In this document: positions 1-9,060 of the stretch, piece by piece
Layout of the letters: every line of letters begins with the position of its first letter
How positions within the stretch are numbered: the stretch's first letter is position 1
Assembly: GCF_016481285.1 (NCBI RefSeq)
Contig: NZ_JAENBP010000002.1
Location: forward strand, 124,001 to 188,000
Source of the DNA: Streptococcus zalophi
GTDB taxonomy: Bacteria > Bacillota > Bacilli > Lactobacillales > Streptococcaceae
Direction of reading: 5' to 3'
DNA length: 64,000 nucleotides
Made by a program: the position numbers and the translations under genes
Notes under the pieces: model-generated
What the model was told of the DNA's origin: nothing
Database searches by the model: none
The model's input: the letters and a program-made list of their open reading frames with translations, nothing else

Positions 1-1
1 T

Positions 2-1078
2 TATCCTGAAAAACGTTACTATGGTGGTACTGATGTTGTTGATATCATTGAAAACTTAGCGATTGAACGCGCCAAAAAACTATTTGGAGCTTCCTTTGCC
101 AATGTTCAACCCCACTCAGGTAGCCAAGCCAATGCAGGTGCTTATATGGCTTTAATTGAACCAGGAGATACTGTTCTTGGAATGGATTTAGCTGCTGGTG
201 GACATTTAACTCATGGGGCTTCAGTAAGCTTCTCTGGAAAAACCTATCATTTTGTTCCTTACACGCTTAACCCTGAAACCGAAATGATTGACTATGAAGA
301 GTTACAAAAACTAGCTACTGAACACCAACCAAAATTGATTGTTGCTGGAGCATCAGCTTATTCAAGAACTTTAGATTTTAAAAAATTCCGTGAAATTGCT
401 GATAGTGTTAACGCTTATCTTGTTGTTGATATGGCTCATATTGCCGGATTAGTAGCAGCTGGATATCATCCTAACCCAATGCCTTATGCTCATGTTGTTA
501 CATCAACAACCCATAAAACTCTTAGAGGCCCACGTGGTGGTTTGATTTTAACTAATGATGAAGCAATCGCTAAAAAAATTAATTCAGCCATTTTCCCTGG
601 TCTTCAAGGTGGACCGTTAGAACATGTTATTGCTGCAAAAGCAGTTGCTTTTAAAGAGGCACTTGATCCTGGATTTAAAACCTATATTAAAAATGTTGTG
701 GCAAATGCAAAAGCCATGGCTGATATTTTTGCAAAAAATGACAATTTCCGTGTCATTTCAGGCGGTACTGATAACCATCTCTTCTTAGTTGATGTCACTA
801 AAGTGATTGAAAACGGAAAACTAGCACAAAACGTACTAGAAGAAGTTAATATTACCCTCAACAAAAATTCAATTCCTTTTGAAACACTATCACCATTTAA
901 AACATCTGGTATTAGGGTTGGAACACCAGCTATTACTAGTCGTGGTATGGGTGAAAAAGAAAGCATTAAAATTGCTGAACTTATGATCAAAGTCTTAGAA
1001 AATCATGACAATGAGTCTATTTTAAATGATGTTAAAGCTGAAATTAAAGCTTTGACAGATGCTTTTCCTTTATACTAA
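2..1078 (+). CDS. glyA: Serine hydroxymethyltransferase, 5' truncated by the window edge
   Basis: PLP enzyme that converts serine plus tetrahydrofolate to glycine plus methylene-tetrahydrofolate in the cytoplasm, feeding one-carbon metabolism. The reading frame is open from base 2 and gives about 358 residues; the family is usually about 418, so roughly 60 N-terminal residues lie outside the window. The PLP-lysine motif [14 protein letters not shown] is present, as are the HSGSQAN stretch near the start and the usual [13 protein letters not shown] region near the C-terminus. The next gene (lysozyme-like) follows after 114 bases in which I see no clear terminator. Identity is secure. Confidence 0.97.
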   Translation, partial: YPEKRYYGGTDVVDIIENLAIERAKKLFGASFANVQPHSGSQANAGAYMALIEPGDTVLGMDLAAGGHLTHGASVSFSGKTYHFVPYTLNPETEMIDYEELQKLATEHQPKLIVAGASAYSRTLDFKKFREIADSVNAYLVVDMAHIAGLVAAGYHPNPMPYAHVVTSTTHKTLRGPRGGLILTNDEAIAKKINSAIFPGLQGGPLEHVIAAKAVAFKEALDPGFKTYIKNVVANAKAMADIFAKNDNFRVISGGTDNHLFLVDVTKVIENGKLAQNVLEEVNITLNKNSIPFETLSPFKTSGIRVGTPAITSRGMGEKESIKIAELMIKVLENHDNESILNDVKAEIKALTDAFPLY

Positions 1079-1192
1079 TTAAAAAGAAAGTAGTAGCACT
1101 TTAGAGCCATTTGTTTTCTTATAGTATTTCACCTTCAAAATGGAATGTCGCTTGATTAATCTTATGAGTATTAACGAAAGATAGAATAAACG

Positions 1193-1798
1193 ATGATTAA
1201 AAAAATAAGAAGGATTGTCATCATTCTTTTGTGTCTTTTTATTGGCTACCATTCCATAACCGTTTATCGTAATGTTAAAACTGTTTTGTCTTATCGAACA
1301 ATGGTAAGAGAGGTTTTAGCTGAAAATGATACACCTGCAAATGAAGATCTCATTTTGGCAATGATTTACACTGAAACCAAAGGTCGTGAAGGTGATGTGA
1401 TGCAATCCAGTGAAAGCTCTACAGGAGAAGTTGGAACAATCACAGATAATAAAGAAAGCATTAGACAAGGCGTTGCTGTTTTATCAGAAAACCTGATAGA
1501 AGCTAAAAAATCTGATGTCGATGTGTGGACTGCTGTCCAAGCCTATAATTTTGGTCAATCCTATATCTCATATATTGCAAAAAATGGTGGGGTTAATACG
1601 ATTGAGCTTGCTAAGATATACTCTAGAGATGTCGTTGCACCTAGTTTAGGAAATGATACAAAAGAAACGTATGACTATTACACACTTGTTTCTCTGTTTT
1701 ACGGAGATGGAAAACTCTATCGTAATGGCGGCAATAGTTATTATGCCAAACAAGTACAGATGAACCTCTACTTGATTAAACTAGTCAGTTTATTTTAA
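1193..1798 (+). CDS. Lysozyme-like cell-wall hydrolase (PvaA/Slt-like family)
   Basis: Predicted 201-residue extracellular muramidase-like protein. Residues 7-27 form a single hydrophobic signal/anchor segment after a basic N-terminus. The rest matches the lysozyme-like fold of the pneumococcal vaccine antigen A type: the segment AMIYTETKGREGDVMQSSES carries the probable catalytic glutamate, followed by the typical AVQAYNFGQSYISYI stretch. In streptococci a protein of this type often sits beside glyA, which supports the call. It probably trims peptidoglycan at the cell surface; the exact substrate cannot be told from sequence. It ends 18 bases before the ABC exporter genes. Confidence 0.85.
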   Translation: MIKKIRRIVIILLCLFIGYHSITVYRNVKTVLSYRTMVREVLAENDTPANEDLILAMIYTETKGREGDVMQSSESSTGEVGTITDNKESIRQGVAVLSENLIEAKKSDVDVWTAVQAYNFGQSYISYIAKNGGVNTIELAKIYSRDVVAPSLGNDTKETYDYYTLVSLFYGDGKLYRNGGNSYYAKQVQMNLYLIKLVSLF

Positions 1799-1816
1799 TA
1801 AGCAGGTGATACTAGT

Positions 1817-3562
1817 ATGAAAATTCTATTTAAGTATTTTGAAGGCAATATAAAAGAGGCTATCCTTGCCCCTTTGCTCAAATTGTTAGAAGCTGTATTT
1901 GAGTTAGCTGTGCCTTTAATCCTTGCTATTATTATTGATGATATCATTCCAAGCAAGAATAATAATCTTCTATTATTGATGATTATTATTCTCTTTTTGC
2001 TTGCTTTTTTTAATATTTTAGTTGCTGTGATTGCGCAATATTATTCTTCAAAAGTAGCAACACACTATTCTAAAAATCTCAGTGCAGCTTTGTTTGAAAA
2101 AATACTTGCACTTTCCTACACGGAGTCATCTATCAGTTCAGGGGAACTTATTTCTCGTCTGTTAAATGATACGCTCTACATTCAAATTGGTATCAATCTC
2201 TTCTTAAGATTGTTTTTAAGAGCACCTGTTATTATTATTGGTTCCTTAATGCTAGCCTTTTCAATGAATAGAATGATTGCCTTTGAATTTTTGATAATGC
2301 TATTAGGGCTACTGTTTATTATTTTTTTGATATCTCGTTTTTTAGTCCCTATATATCAAAAAGTAAAAAGTACTCTTGATCGTATGACATCATTGATAAC
2401 TGAGCAAGTGACAGGTATGCGCGTCATTCGTTCCTATCACAAAACGGATAAAGAACTTCATTTTTTCAAAAATCAAACGGACGAAAACTTTCAGCAACAG
2501 ATTAAAGCTACTTATCTTACTAGTTTACTTAATCCTTTAACGTTTACTATTATTAACATCACCTTAATCATTATTATTTGGCAAGGACATCTTGCTATAC
2601 TGACCAATCAGCTGAGTGTTGGGATAGTAGTAGCTTTGATTAACTATCTGCTTCAGATTTTAATTGAAACTGTGAAATTAACGACCCTGGTTTCAGCTGT
2701 CAATCAATCTTTCGTCAGTTCTCGTAGATTACTTGATTTGCTAAACCTCGAAGAAAGAAATAATAAGTCATTGGATGACTTATTATCGCCAAAAGCTGAC
2801 GAGAATTCTCTAATCGTTAATGCTGTTAGTTATTCCTATCCAAATTCTCAAAAAATGGCTATTAACAAAATTCAGTTTTCATTGAAACCTCATGAAACAC
2901 TGGGCATAATTGGAGGTACTAGTTCTGGTAAAAGCACATTACTTCATCTTTTAGCCGGCCTTTTACGTCCAAGCCAAGGACAAGTTGGACTTTATTATCA
3001 AAATAAAACACCAAAAACACTGGAAGAATTCTCAAAATGGGTTAGTTTATCACCTCAAGTACCACAGTTATTTGAAGGTAGCATAAGAGATAATCTTGAA
3101 TTGGGTCACACTAGTCCATTAAAGGACGAAGAATTATGGCAGGCACTTACTATCGCACAAGCGAGAGAATTTATCGAGAAAAAACCTCTTAAATTAGATA
3201 GTTCCGTGGAACAATATGGCCACAATTATTCTGGGGGTCAAAAACAACGTTTAACGCTTGCAAGAAGTTTAGTTTCAAGAAAACCTTTTCTATTTTTAGA
3301 TAATCCAACCTCCTCCTTGGATTATTTAACTGAAAAAAAAGTGCTAGATGCACTTCATCACTTATCTTTTGTTCAAAATATGATTATTGTTTCTCAGCAT
3401 TATCATGTTATCAGCCGCTGTCATAAAATCTTAGTCTTAGATAATGGCAATCAGGTTGGATTTGGGAGTCATGAAGAGCTATTAGAAAAAAATCCTTATT
3501 ACCAAGCTATTTATCAAACGCAAAAAAAGGGAGGTGAGTATAATGAAAAAGATTACAATTAG
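1817..3562 (+). CDS. ABC exporter half-transporter, degenerate-site subunit
   Basis: A 581-residue fusion of an exporter membrane domain (about six hydrophobic segments, residues 15-300) with a C-terminal ATPase domain. Walker A is GGTSSGKS (near residue 366) and the signature is YSGGQ (near 472). Walker B reads FLFLDNP, so the catalytic glutamate is replaced by asparagine. It overlaps the next exporter gene by 20 bases. The partner has a normal Walker B but an altered signature, so the pair fits the heterodimeric LmrCD/PatAB class with one degenerate ATP site. Likely role: export of drugs, lipids or peptides; the substrate is unknown. Upstream ribosome site AGGTGAT is modest. Confidence 0.85.
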   Translation: MKILFKYFEGNIKEAILAPLLKLLEAVFELAVPLILAIIIDDIIPSKNNNLLLLMIIILFLLAFFNILVAVIAQYYSSKVATHYSKNLSAALFEKILALSYTESSISSGELISRLLNDTLYIQIGINLFLRLFLRAPVIIIGSLMLAFSMNRMIAFEFLIMLLGLLFIIFLISRFLVPIYQKVKSTLDRMTSLITEQVTGMRVIRSYHKTDKELHFFKNQTDENFQQQIKATYLTSLLNPLTFTIINITLIIIIWQGHLAILTNQLSVGIVVALINYLLQILIETVKLTTLVSAVNQSFVSSRRLLDLLNLEERNNKSLDDLLSPKADENSLIVNAVSYSYPNSQKMAINKIQFSLKPHETLGIIGGTSSGKSTLLHLLAGLLRPSQGQVGLYYQNKTPKTLEEFSKWVSLSPQVPQLFEGSIRDNLELGHTSPLKDEELWQALTIAQAREFIEKKPLKLDSSVEQYGHNYSGGQKQRLTLARSLVSRKPFLFLDNPTSSLDYLTEKKVLDALHHLSFVQNMIIVSQHYHVISRCHKILVLDNGNQVGFGSHEELLEKNPYYQAIYQTQKKGGEYNEKDYN

Positions 3563-5264
3563 TCGATTGTTTCATTCTTTTTTACAGACACCTTTTAGTT
3601 TGATAGGATTAGTAATTGTTTCCATACTTCATGTCTTTTTGACCGTCTATCTTCCCGTCTTAATAGGAGAAGCAGTTGATGTGATTGGCCAACAAAACGA
3701 TACTCAAAAACTAGTCAATCTTCTTTTCAAAATGCTCTTTGTTATTCTGGAACATGCCTTGTTTTTGTGGTTATCAGGTTTAATCGCTCAAAAAATGGTA
3801 TTTCATTATGGAAAAAAATTAAGAGATGAATTATTGACATGCCTTCATCAATTGCCCATCTCGATTTTAGATAACTATTCAACTGGTGATTTAATCAGTC
3901 GTGCGACAACAGATATTGAACAATTAACAAATGGATTGCTACTGGTATTTGAACAATTTTTGACAGGTATATTGACACTTGTTTTTCTCATTTTTTCAAT
4001 GGCAAATTTAGATGCCGTGATGCTAGCAATGGTTTTATTTTTAACACCGCTTACATTACTTGTTGCCAATTATATTGGGAAAAAAAGTTATCTTTTTTAT
4101 CAAAAGCAATTACTTGCGAGAAAAAAAGAAAGTCAATTAATTGAAGAAGTGGTTAGACAAAAATCCTTAATTCAATTATTTAATGCAAAAAATAAATTTT
4201 TAAAACGTTTTGATCAACGTTTAGATGACTATACTCTGGCATCTCAAAAAGCAACCTTTTATTCTTCAACAGTTAATCCAGTGACAAGATTCTTAAATAG
4301 TCTTATTTACGCTCTTTTGATTGGTGTTGGCGCTTTGAGAATTTTGAATGGGACTATATCTCTTGGTCAATTGGTTACTTTTTTAAATTATGCCAAGCAA
4401 TATAGTAAACCATTTAATGATATTTCTAGTGTTTTATCAGAATTGCAAAGTGCTTTAGCTTGTGCTGAACGTCTTTATGAACTCATTGATAGCAAAAAGG
4501 ATGTAAAGATTTTGGATAATAAAAACAATAAAGCTTTCAATGCCAAGGAAAGAATTACATTTGAAAACATCAATTTTTCCTATCAAAAAGGTCACAAGAT
4601 TTTAAAAGATATCTCGTTTAGTATTAATCCAGGGGAAACTGTTGCCATAGTGGGACCAACTGGTTCCGGTAAAACAACGCTAATTAACTTATTAATGCGT
4701 TTTTATTCTCCTGATAGTGGTAGAATACTAATTGGTGACACAGCTATTCAAGCATTAGACACAGCAGATTTTTATCAAAACATTGGAATGGTCTCTCAAA
4801 CAACTTGGTTAAAAAAAGCAAGTGTTTTTGATAATATTTCGTACGCCTATCCAGATAGTGACAGAGTTTTTGTTGAAAAGGCAGCCAAATTAGCAAACGC
4901 AGATCACTTCATTCAGCAATTACCCAATGGCTATGATACCTTATTAGATGAATCGCAAACAAGTTTGTCTGAAGGTCAAAAACAGTTGATTAGTATTGCA
5001 AGAGTTTTTTTAAAAGCTCCTGAATTACTAATACTTGACGAGGCAACGTCATCAATAGATGCTAATACAGAGATGTTAGTACAAAATGCATTACAAAAAT
5101 TAATGGCTGGCAAAACAAGTATCATTATTGCCCACCGACTGTCAACCATTATGAAAGCTGACAATATTATCGTCTTAAAAGATGGCAAACTGATAGAATC
5201 AGGAAATCACCAAAAATTAATGACACAAAAAGGTCTTTATTATGAGATGTATCAGAGTTACTAA
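3543..5264 (+). CDS. ABC exporter half-transporter, catalytic-site subunit
   Basis: Second half of a heterodimeric exporter, 573 residues from the ATG at 3543. That ATG is preceded by GGGAGG at good spacing, so it is preferred over the in-frame GTG nine bases upstream. N-terminal membrane domain with about six helices, then an ATPase domain: Walker A GPTGSGKT (near 370), Walker B LLILDEATSS with the catalytic glutamate, and H-loop AHRLST. The signature reads LSEGQ instead of LSGGQ. Together with the asparagine in the partner's Walker B this puts both defects in the same composite ATP site, as expected for asymmetric exporters. The substrate is unknown. Confidence 0.87.
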   Translation: MKKITISRLFHSFLQTPFSLIGLVIVSILHVFLTVYLPVLIGEAVDVIGQQNDTQKLVNLLFKMLFVILEHALFLWLSGLIAQKMVFHYGKKLRDELLTCLHQLPISILDNYSTGDLISRATTDIEQLTNGLLLVFEQFLTGILTLVFLIFSMANLDAVMLAMVLFLTPLTLLVANYIGKKSYLFYQKQLLARKKESQLIEEVVRQKSLIQLFNAKNKFLKRFDQRLDDYTLASQKATFYSSTVNPVTRFLNSLIYALLIGVGALRILNGTISLGQLVTFLNYAKQYSKPFNDISSVLSELQSALACAERLYELIDSKKDVKILDNKNNKAFNAKERITFENINFSYQKGHKILKDISFSINPGETVAIVGPTGSGKTTLINLLMRFYSPDSGRILIGDTAIQALDTADFYQNIGMVSQTTWLKKASVFDNISYAYPDSDRVFVEKAAKLANADHFIQQLPNGYDTLLDESQTSLSEGQKQLISIARVFLKAPELLILDEATSSIDANTEMLVQNALQKLMAGKTSIIIAHRLSTIMKADNIIVLKDGKLIESGNHQKLMTQKGLYYEMYQSY

Positions 5265-5265
5265 T

Positions 5266-5300
5266 AAAAAGGATTTGAAGCTAGCTTCAAATCCTTTTTT
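5266..5300. terminator. Bidirectional intrinsic terminator between the ABC exporter and pgm
   Basis: Perfect inverted repeat GGATTTGAAG / CTTCAAATCC around CTAG, with A-tract before and T-tract after. It can stop both the + strand exporter transcript and the minus-strand pgm transcript. Confidence 0.9.
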
Positions 5301-5301
5301 G

Positions 5302-7020
5302 TTATTTGATAAATTGATTGATTTCTTTTTCAATGGCATCAATTTTTGCTTGAGAGTCTTCAAGTGTATCACCAACAGTAGCAATATAGAATTTAATTTT
5401 TGGTTCCGTACCAGAAGGTCTAACGGCAAACCAAGAATCATCTGCTAGAGTGTATTTTAAAACATCACTTGGAGGAGTAGAAAGAGAAGTTACGTTACCT
5501 TCACTATCAGTAGCTGTTTGTTTTTTGAAATCTTCTACTTTTACAATTGTAGTTTGATTAAAGCTACTTGGTGCACTATCGCGGAACTTACTCATAATCG
5601 CCTTAATTTGACTAGTGCCATCAACACCAGAAAGTTCCATTGAAATTGTTTTTTCTGAGAAGTAGCCATATTCTTGATAGATTTCAGAAATACCATCTGA
5701 AAGCGTTAAGCCTCTTGAACGATAATAAGCAGCAATTTCTGCAATCAATAAAACCGCTTGAATGGCATCTTTATCACGTACAAATGGTTTGACAAGGTAA
5801 CCAAAACTTTCTTCAAAACCAAACATATACGTAAATTTGCCGAAATCTTCAAATTCTTGGATTTTTTCAGCAATAAACTTAAAGCCAGTTAACACATTAA
5901 ACATAGTCGCATTGTAGCTTTCAGCAATTTTAGTTACCAATTCAGTGGAAACAATTGATTTAGCAAGAGCAGCATTAGCAGGTAAAGTGCCAGCCTGTTT
6001 ATGTGCTTCTAGAATATATTTTGCCATAATAGCGCCAATTTGATTACCAGATAAGTTTTGATAAGTGCCATCAGGTAAACGAATTTCAACACCTAGACGA
6101 TCAGCATCTGGATCTGTTGCAATCAAAACATCTGCACCAATGTCACGACCAAGTTCCTCCGCAAGAGCAAAAGCAGCTTGGCTTTCAGGATTTGGTGATT
6201 TGACAGTTGAAAATTCAGGATCAGCAGTTGCTTGACTTTCAACAACTGCAACGGATTCAAAACCAGCTTGTGCTAAAGCGCGACGTGCAAGCATTTCACC
6301 AGTACCATGAAGTGGCGTATAGACAATTTTCATGTCTTTGCCATAATCATCAATGAGTTTTTGATTAATAGTAACTGATTTAACTTCTTTAAGGTATTCA
6401 CTATCAACATCCTCAGCGATGATTTGAATGAGTCCACTGTCTTTTTGAGCTTCAAAATCTGCTATAGCAATTTTAAAAGGATTGTCAATAGCACGAATAA
6501 AGTTTGTTAAAGCATCAGCATCAGCTGGTGGCATTTGCCCGCCATCTTCCCCGTATACCTTATAACCATTAAAAGGAGCTGGATTGTGGCTTGCTGTAAT
6601 CATAATTCCTGCAAAGGCATTTAAATGACGAACCGCAAAAGACAATTCTGGTGTTGGACGAAGGCTTTCAAAAAGGTAAGATTTGATACCATGATGTGCC
6701 AAAACACTGGCTGCATCTTTTGCGAATTCTGGAGAAAAGTGTCTAGAATCATAAGCAATAGCCACACCACGTTTTTTGGCTTCTGGTCCCTTTTCTTCAA
6801 TGAGTTGAGCCAGTCCTTCAGTTGCTTGACGAACAACAAAGATATTAATACGGTTAGTACCAGCACCAATTAAAGCTCTCATACCAGCTGTCCCAAATTC
6901 AAGATTAGTATAAAAAGCATCTTCCTTTGCTTTTTCATCCATTGAAAGCAATTCATCATGTAAATATTTGGGAAGATTTGGTTCATTTAACCATTTCTTA
7001 AAATTATCAGTATAGGTCAT
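5302..7020 (-). CDS. pgm: Alpha-phosphoglucomutase
   Basis: A 572-residue phosphohexomutase that interconverts glucose-1-phosphate and glucose-6-phosphate, linking glycolysis to UDP-glucose, capsule and teichoic or glycolipid synthesis. The active phosphoserine loop TASHNPAPFNGYKVYG lies near residue 146, the Mg-binding loop DPDADRLG is in the middle, and the phosphate-binding RPSGTEPKIKFY is near the C-terminus. Length and motifs match the PgmA group of streptococci. It is monocistronic, with a terminator on both sides. A TATAAT -10 box followed by a partial cre-like palindrome precedes it. Confidence 0.96.
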   Translation of the reverse strand: MTYTDNFKKWLNEPNLPKYLHDELLSMDEKAKEDAFYTNLEFGTAGMRALIGAGTNRINIFVVRQATEGLAQLIEEKGPEAKKRGVAIAYDSRHFSPEFAKDAASVLAHHGIKSYLFESLRPTPELSFAVRHLNAFAGIMITASHNPAPFNGYKVYGEDGGQMPPADADALTNFIRAIDNPFKIAIADFEAQKDSGLIQIIAEDVDSEYLKEVKSVTINQKLIDDYGKDMKIVYTPLHGTGEMLARRALAQAGFESVAVVESQATADPEFSTVKSPNPESQAAFALAEELGRDIGADVLIATDPDADRLGVEIRLPDGTYQNLSGNQIGAIMAKYILEAHKQAGTLPANAALAKSIVSTELVTKIAESYNATMFNVLTGFKFIAEKIQEFEDFGKFTYMFGFEESFGYLVKPFVRDKDAIQAVLLIAEIAAYYRSRGLTLSDGISEIYQEYGYFSEKTISMELSGVDGTSQIKAIMSKFRDSAPSSFNQTTIVKVEDFKKQTATDSEGNVTSLSTPPSDVLKYTLADDSWFAVRPSGTEPKIKFYIATVGDTLEDSQAKIDAIEKEINQFIK

Positions 7021-7042
7021 GTTTTTTACCTCTTTCTAAATA

Positions 7043-7061
7043 CTTAAGCGCTTTAATTATA
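7043..7061 (-). promoter_or_regulatory. pgm promoter -10 with cre-like palindrome
   Basis: On the minus strand TATAAT (7056-7061) is followed at once by TTAAAGCGCTTAAG (7043-7056), a palindrome with the GCGC centre of CcpA sites but lacking the conserved outer TG. It is a weak candidate for catabolite control of pgm. Confidence 0.35.
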
Positions 7062-7075
7062 TCATGTTTAAAATT

Positions 7076-7100
7076 AAAAATCACGGTTACCCGTGAGATT
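7076..7100 (-). terminator. Terminator after the coaB-coaC-S component operon
   Basis: Arms TCACGG/CCGTGA (with flanking A/T pairs) and, on the minus strand, a T-rich tail. It ends the operon just upstream of pgm. Confidence 0.75.
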
Positions 7101-7102
7101 TT

Positions 7103-7669
7103 TTAGATTTTTTCTATCCTTGGTACAATGATACTTGTCATGAATGAAGCAATGATTAATTCAGCGATAGAATTGCTTGAAATAACAGTTGCTAGTAATT
7201 TTTGAATATTACCATCATAAACAGATGAAAATAAAAGAAAAATACCAGTTAGAACAAAAATTGTATTAGTTAAAGATCCAATTCCTCCTGCAAGAAGAAG
7301 GCCTACTTTATTTTTCAATATTTTATATACGAAATATGGAAAAATACCAATTAAAACACGAGGTAGAATAGCGATTACGAATGAAGAAAAATTACCATTT
7401 GGCACAAAGGGTGAAAATAAGTAGCTTGTGGGTAATATAATAATCGTATTAGTTATGACACTCATAAGACCCATCAGACCACCCAATATTCCACCAGTTT
7501 TGGGACCATAAATAATAGAAGCAATAATAACTGGGATATGAACTAGTGTTGGCTTAATGGGAAGTGGCAACCAGTTAAAAATAAAAGAACTCAATAAATG
7601 AATCACAAGCATAACAGCAAAAAAGATAGCAATGGTTGCGATAGATTGTGATTGGTTTTTATTTCTCAT
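7103..7669 (-). CDS. ECF transporter S component, probably for pantothenate
   Basis: A 188-residue membrane protein with about five or six hydrophobic segments. Its organisation is typical of ECF substrate-binding S components: an N-terminal short helix (TIAIFFAVMLVIHLL), a loop with LPLPIKPTLVHIPVIIASI, then GPKTGGILGGLMGLMS. Its start overlaps the end of coaC by 11 bases and coaC overlaps coaB, so all three are one operon. Because coaB and coaC act on pantothenate-derived intermediates, a pantothenate (PanT-like) role is the best inference, but specificity is not visible in the sequence. It would need the shared EcfAA'T module encoded elsewhere. Confidence 0.75.
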   Translation of the reverse strand: MRNKNQSQSIATIAIFFAVMLVIHLLSSFIFNWLPLPIKPTLVHIPVIIASIIYGPKTGGILGGLMGLMSVITNTIIILPTSYLFSPFVPNGNFSSFVIAILPRVLIGIFPYFVYKILKNKVGLLLAGGIGSLTNTIFVLTGIFLLFSSVYDGNIQKLLATVISSNSIAELIIASFMTSIIVPRIEKI

Positions 7670-8219
7670 TAAAATACTCCTCTACTTTTGTAATAATAGT
7701 ATCTATATCAGCTAAAGCACCTTTTCCAACATCACCACAAGCTAGTAGTGATGATTTAGGTGGGATTTCTTGAAAACCAAATTCTTTTAGCGTTTTTAAA
7801 TTTTTCTGAGTGACAGGATGTTCATACATTTTTGTATTCATTGCAGGGGCAAATAATCTTGGAACATTTAAAGGAAGAGCAAGTATGGTTCCAGTTACAA
7901 TATTATCAGCCAAGCCATTAGCTAATTTTGCAATCGTATTAGCACTAGCAGGTGCAACAAGCAATAAATCAGTTTGTTTCCCCAATTGAATGTGATTGAC
8001 AAATCTTGGATCATCTTCAGCCATGATATCTAAATGAACAGGATTACCAGACAGGACTTGTAAAGTTAATGGTGTAATAAAATGAGTAGCTTTTTCAGTC
8101 ATTAAGACTTGAATATTGTAACCACGTTTTTTAAGTGTACTAATTAAATCAGCAGCCTTATAGGCTGAAATACTACCAGTAACTGCTAATGTAATTGTTG
8201 GATAAAGACCCTTAGGCAT
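7659..8219 (-). CDS. coaC: Phosphopantothenoylcysteine decarboxylase
   Basis: A 186-residue FMN enzyme that decarboxylates 4'-phosphopantothenoylcysteine to phosphopantetheine in coenzyme A synthesis. Visible features: the N-terminal flavoprotein fold start ITLAVTGSISAYKAADL; the catalytic histidine in FVNHIQLGKQTDLLLVAP; the substrate clamp PAMNTKMYEHP; and the ACGDVGKGAL loop with the reactive cysteine. In most bacteria this is the N-terminal half of a CoaBC fusion. Here it is a separate gene, as usual in streptococci and enterococci, overlapping coaB by 8 bases. Confidence 0.95.
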   Translation of the reverse strand: MPKGLYPTITLAVTGSISAYKAADLISTLKKRGYNIQVLMTEKATHFITPLTLQVLSGNPVHLDIMAEDDPRFVNHIQLGKQTDLLLVAPASANTIAKLANGLADNIVTGTILALPLNVPRLFAPAMNTKMYEHPVTQKNLKTLKEFGFQEIPPKSSLLACGDVGKGALADIDTIITKVEEYFNEK

Positions 8220-8898
8220 TTTTTATCACCCTTTCATAAATTAATTGAGAGATTTCTTTTTTTGTATCAGCTTCATATATTTCTGTTTCTGATACTAGGT
8301 AGGCATGATGAGTAAGAGAAGTGATTTCACTTAAATCATTGGCTAGAATATAGTCAGCTTGGTTTGTCACTAAGCTTTTTTTAGCGGTTTCTATCAATTC
8401 ATCTTTTGAGACATCAACTAATAATTTAAAGCCAATTAAGCGAATAGAAGGATTCCATTGTTTGACTAAACTAATCACCTTTGGTGTTTTCTTTAAAAAT
8501 AACACTTGATAATCACTATCTGAAGAAATCTTAGTTTCAGTGTTTTTTTGTTCTAAAAAGAGTTCTAGCTGTTCAGCATTTTTAACTTTTTCAAAATCAG
8601 TCATAAAAACAGGTGTATAATCTGAAACTGCCATACTATGAATCAAGACATCATGTGTCTTAACAAGAGGTTCAAGAGTTTCAATGAGATTTGCGACATC
8701 ATTTATTTCAACAATGCTTAAATGCGAATGTGAGCTAGGTCTCACACTAGATTTTGTCGTCACTAAAGTGACTGACTCACCTTTACTTAACAATTCCTCA
8801 GTAATGACCTTACCTAAGGTTCCTGTCGCGTGGTTAGTAATACTACGCACATTATCAATTTTTTCGCTGGTGCCACCAGAAGTAACTAAAATTCTCAT
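8212..8898 (-). CDS. coaB: Phosphopantothenate--cysteine ligase (stand-alone CoaB)
   Basis: A 228-residue ligase that joins 4'-phosphopantothenate and cysteine, the step before CoaC. The nucleotide-binding N-terminus TSGGTSEKIDNVRSITNHATG and the AVSDYTP and KTPKVI segments are those of the CoaB domain. First gene of the coaB-coaC-S component operon, with translational overlap to coaC. It is divergent from fhs across 162 bases. Confidence 0.94.
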   Translation of the reverse strand: MRILVTSGGTSEKIDNVRSITNHATGTLGKVITEELLSKGESVTLVTTKSSVRPSSHSHLSIVEINDVANLIETLEPLVKTHDVLIHSMAVSDYTPVFMTDFEKVKNAEQLELFLEQKNTETKISSDSDYQVLFLKKTPKVISLVKQWNPSIRLIGFKLLVDVSKDELIETAKKSLVTNQADYILANDLSEITSLTHHAYLVSETEIYEADTKKEISQLIYERVIKNA

Positions 8899-9010
8899 AA
8901 GAGTATTTTACACAAAAAAAGACATTAGGTAAATGATTTGTTACTGGCATTTCAATATATTTTAAAAAACTAGATGAACAATAGCTTATTTTAAATAAAA
9001 ACATGTATTT

Positions 9011-9039
9011 TTGTAGGGGTTTTGGTATACTAATATTAT
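9011..9039 (+). promoter_or_regulatory. Probable fhs promoter
   Basis: TTGTAG (9011-9016), 17-base spacer, TATTAT (9034-9039), then AGAGGAG ribosome site in front of fhs. Good spacing, imperfect hexamers. Confidence 0.5.
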
Positions 9040-9060
9040 AAAATAAAAGAGGAGCCTTCT

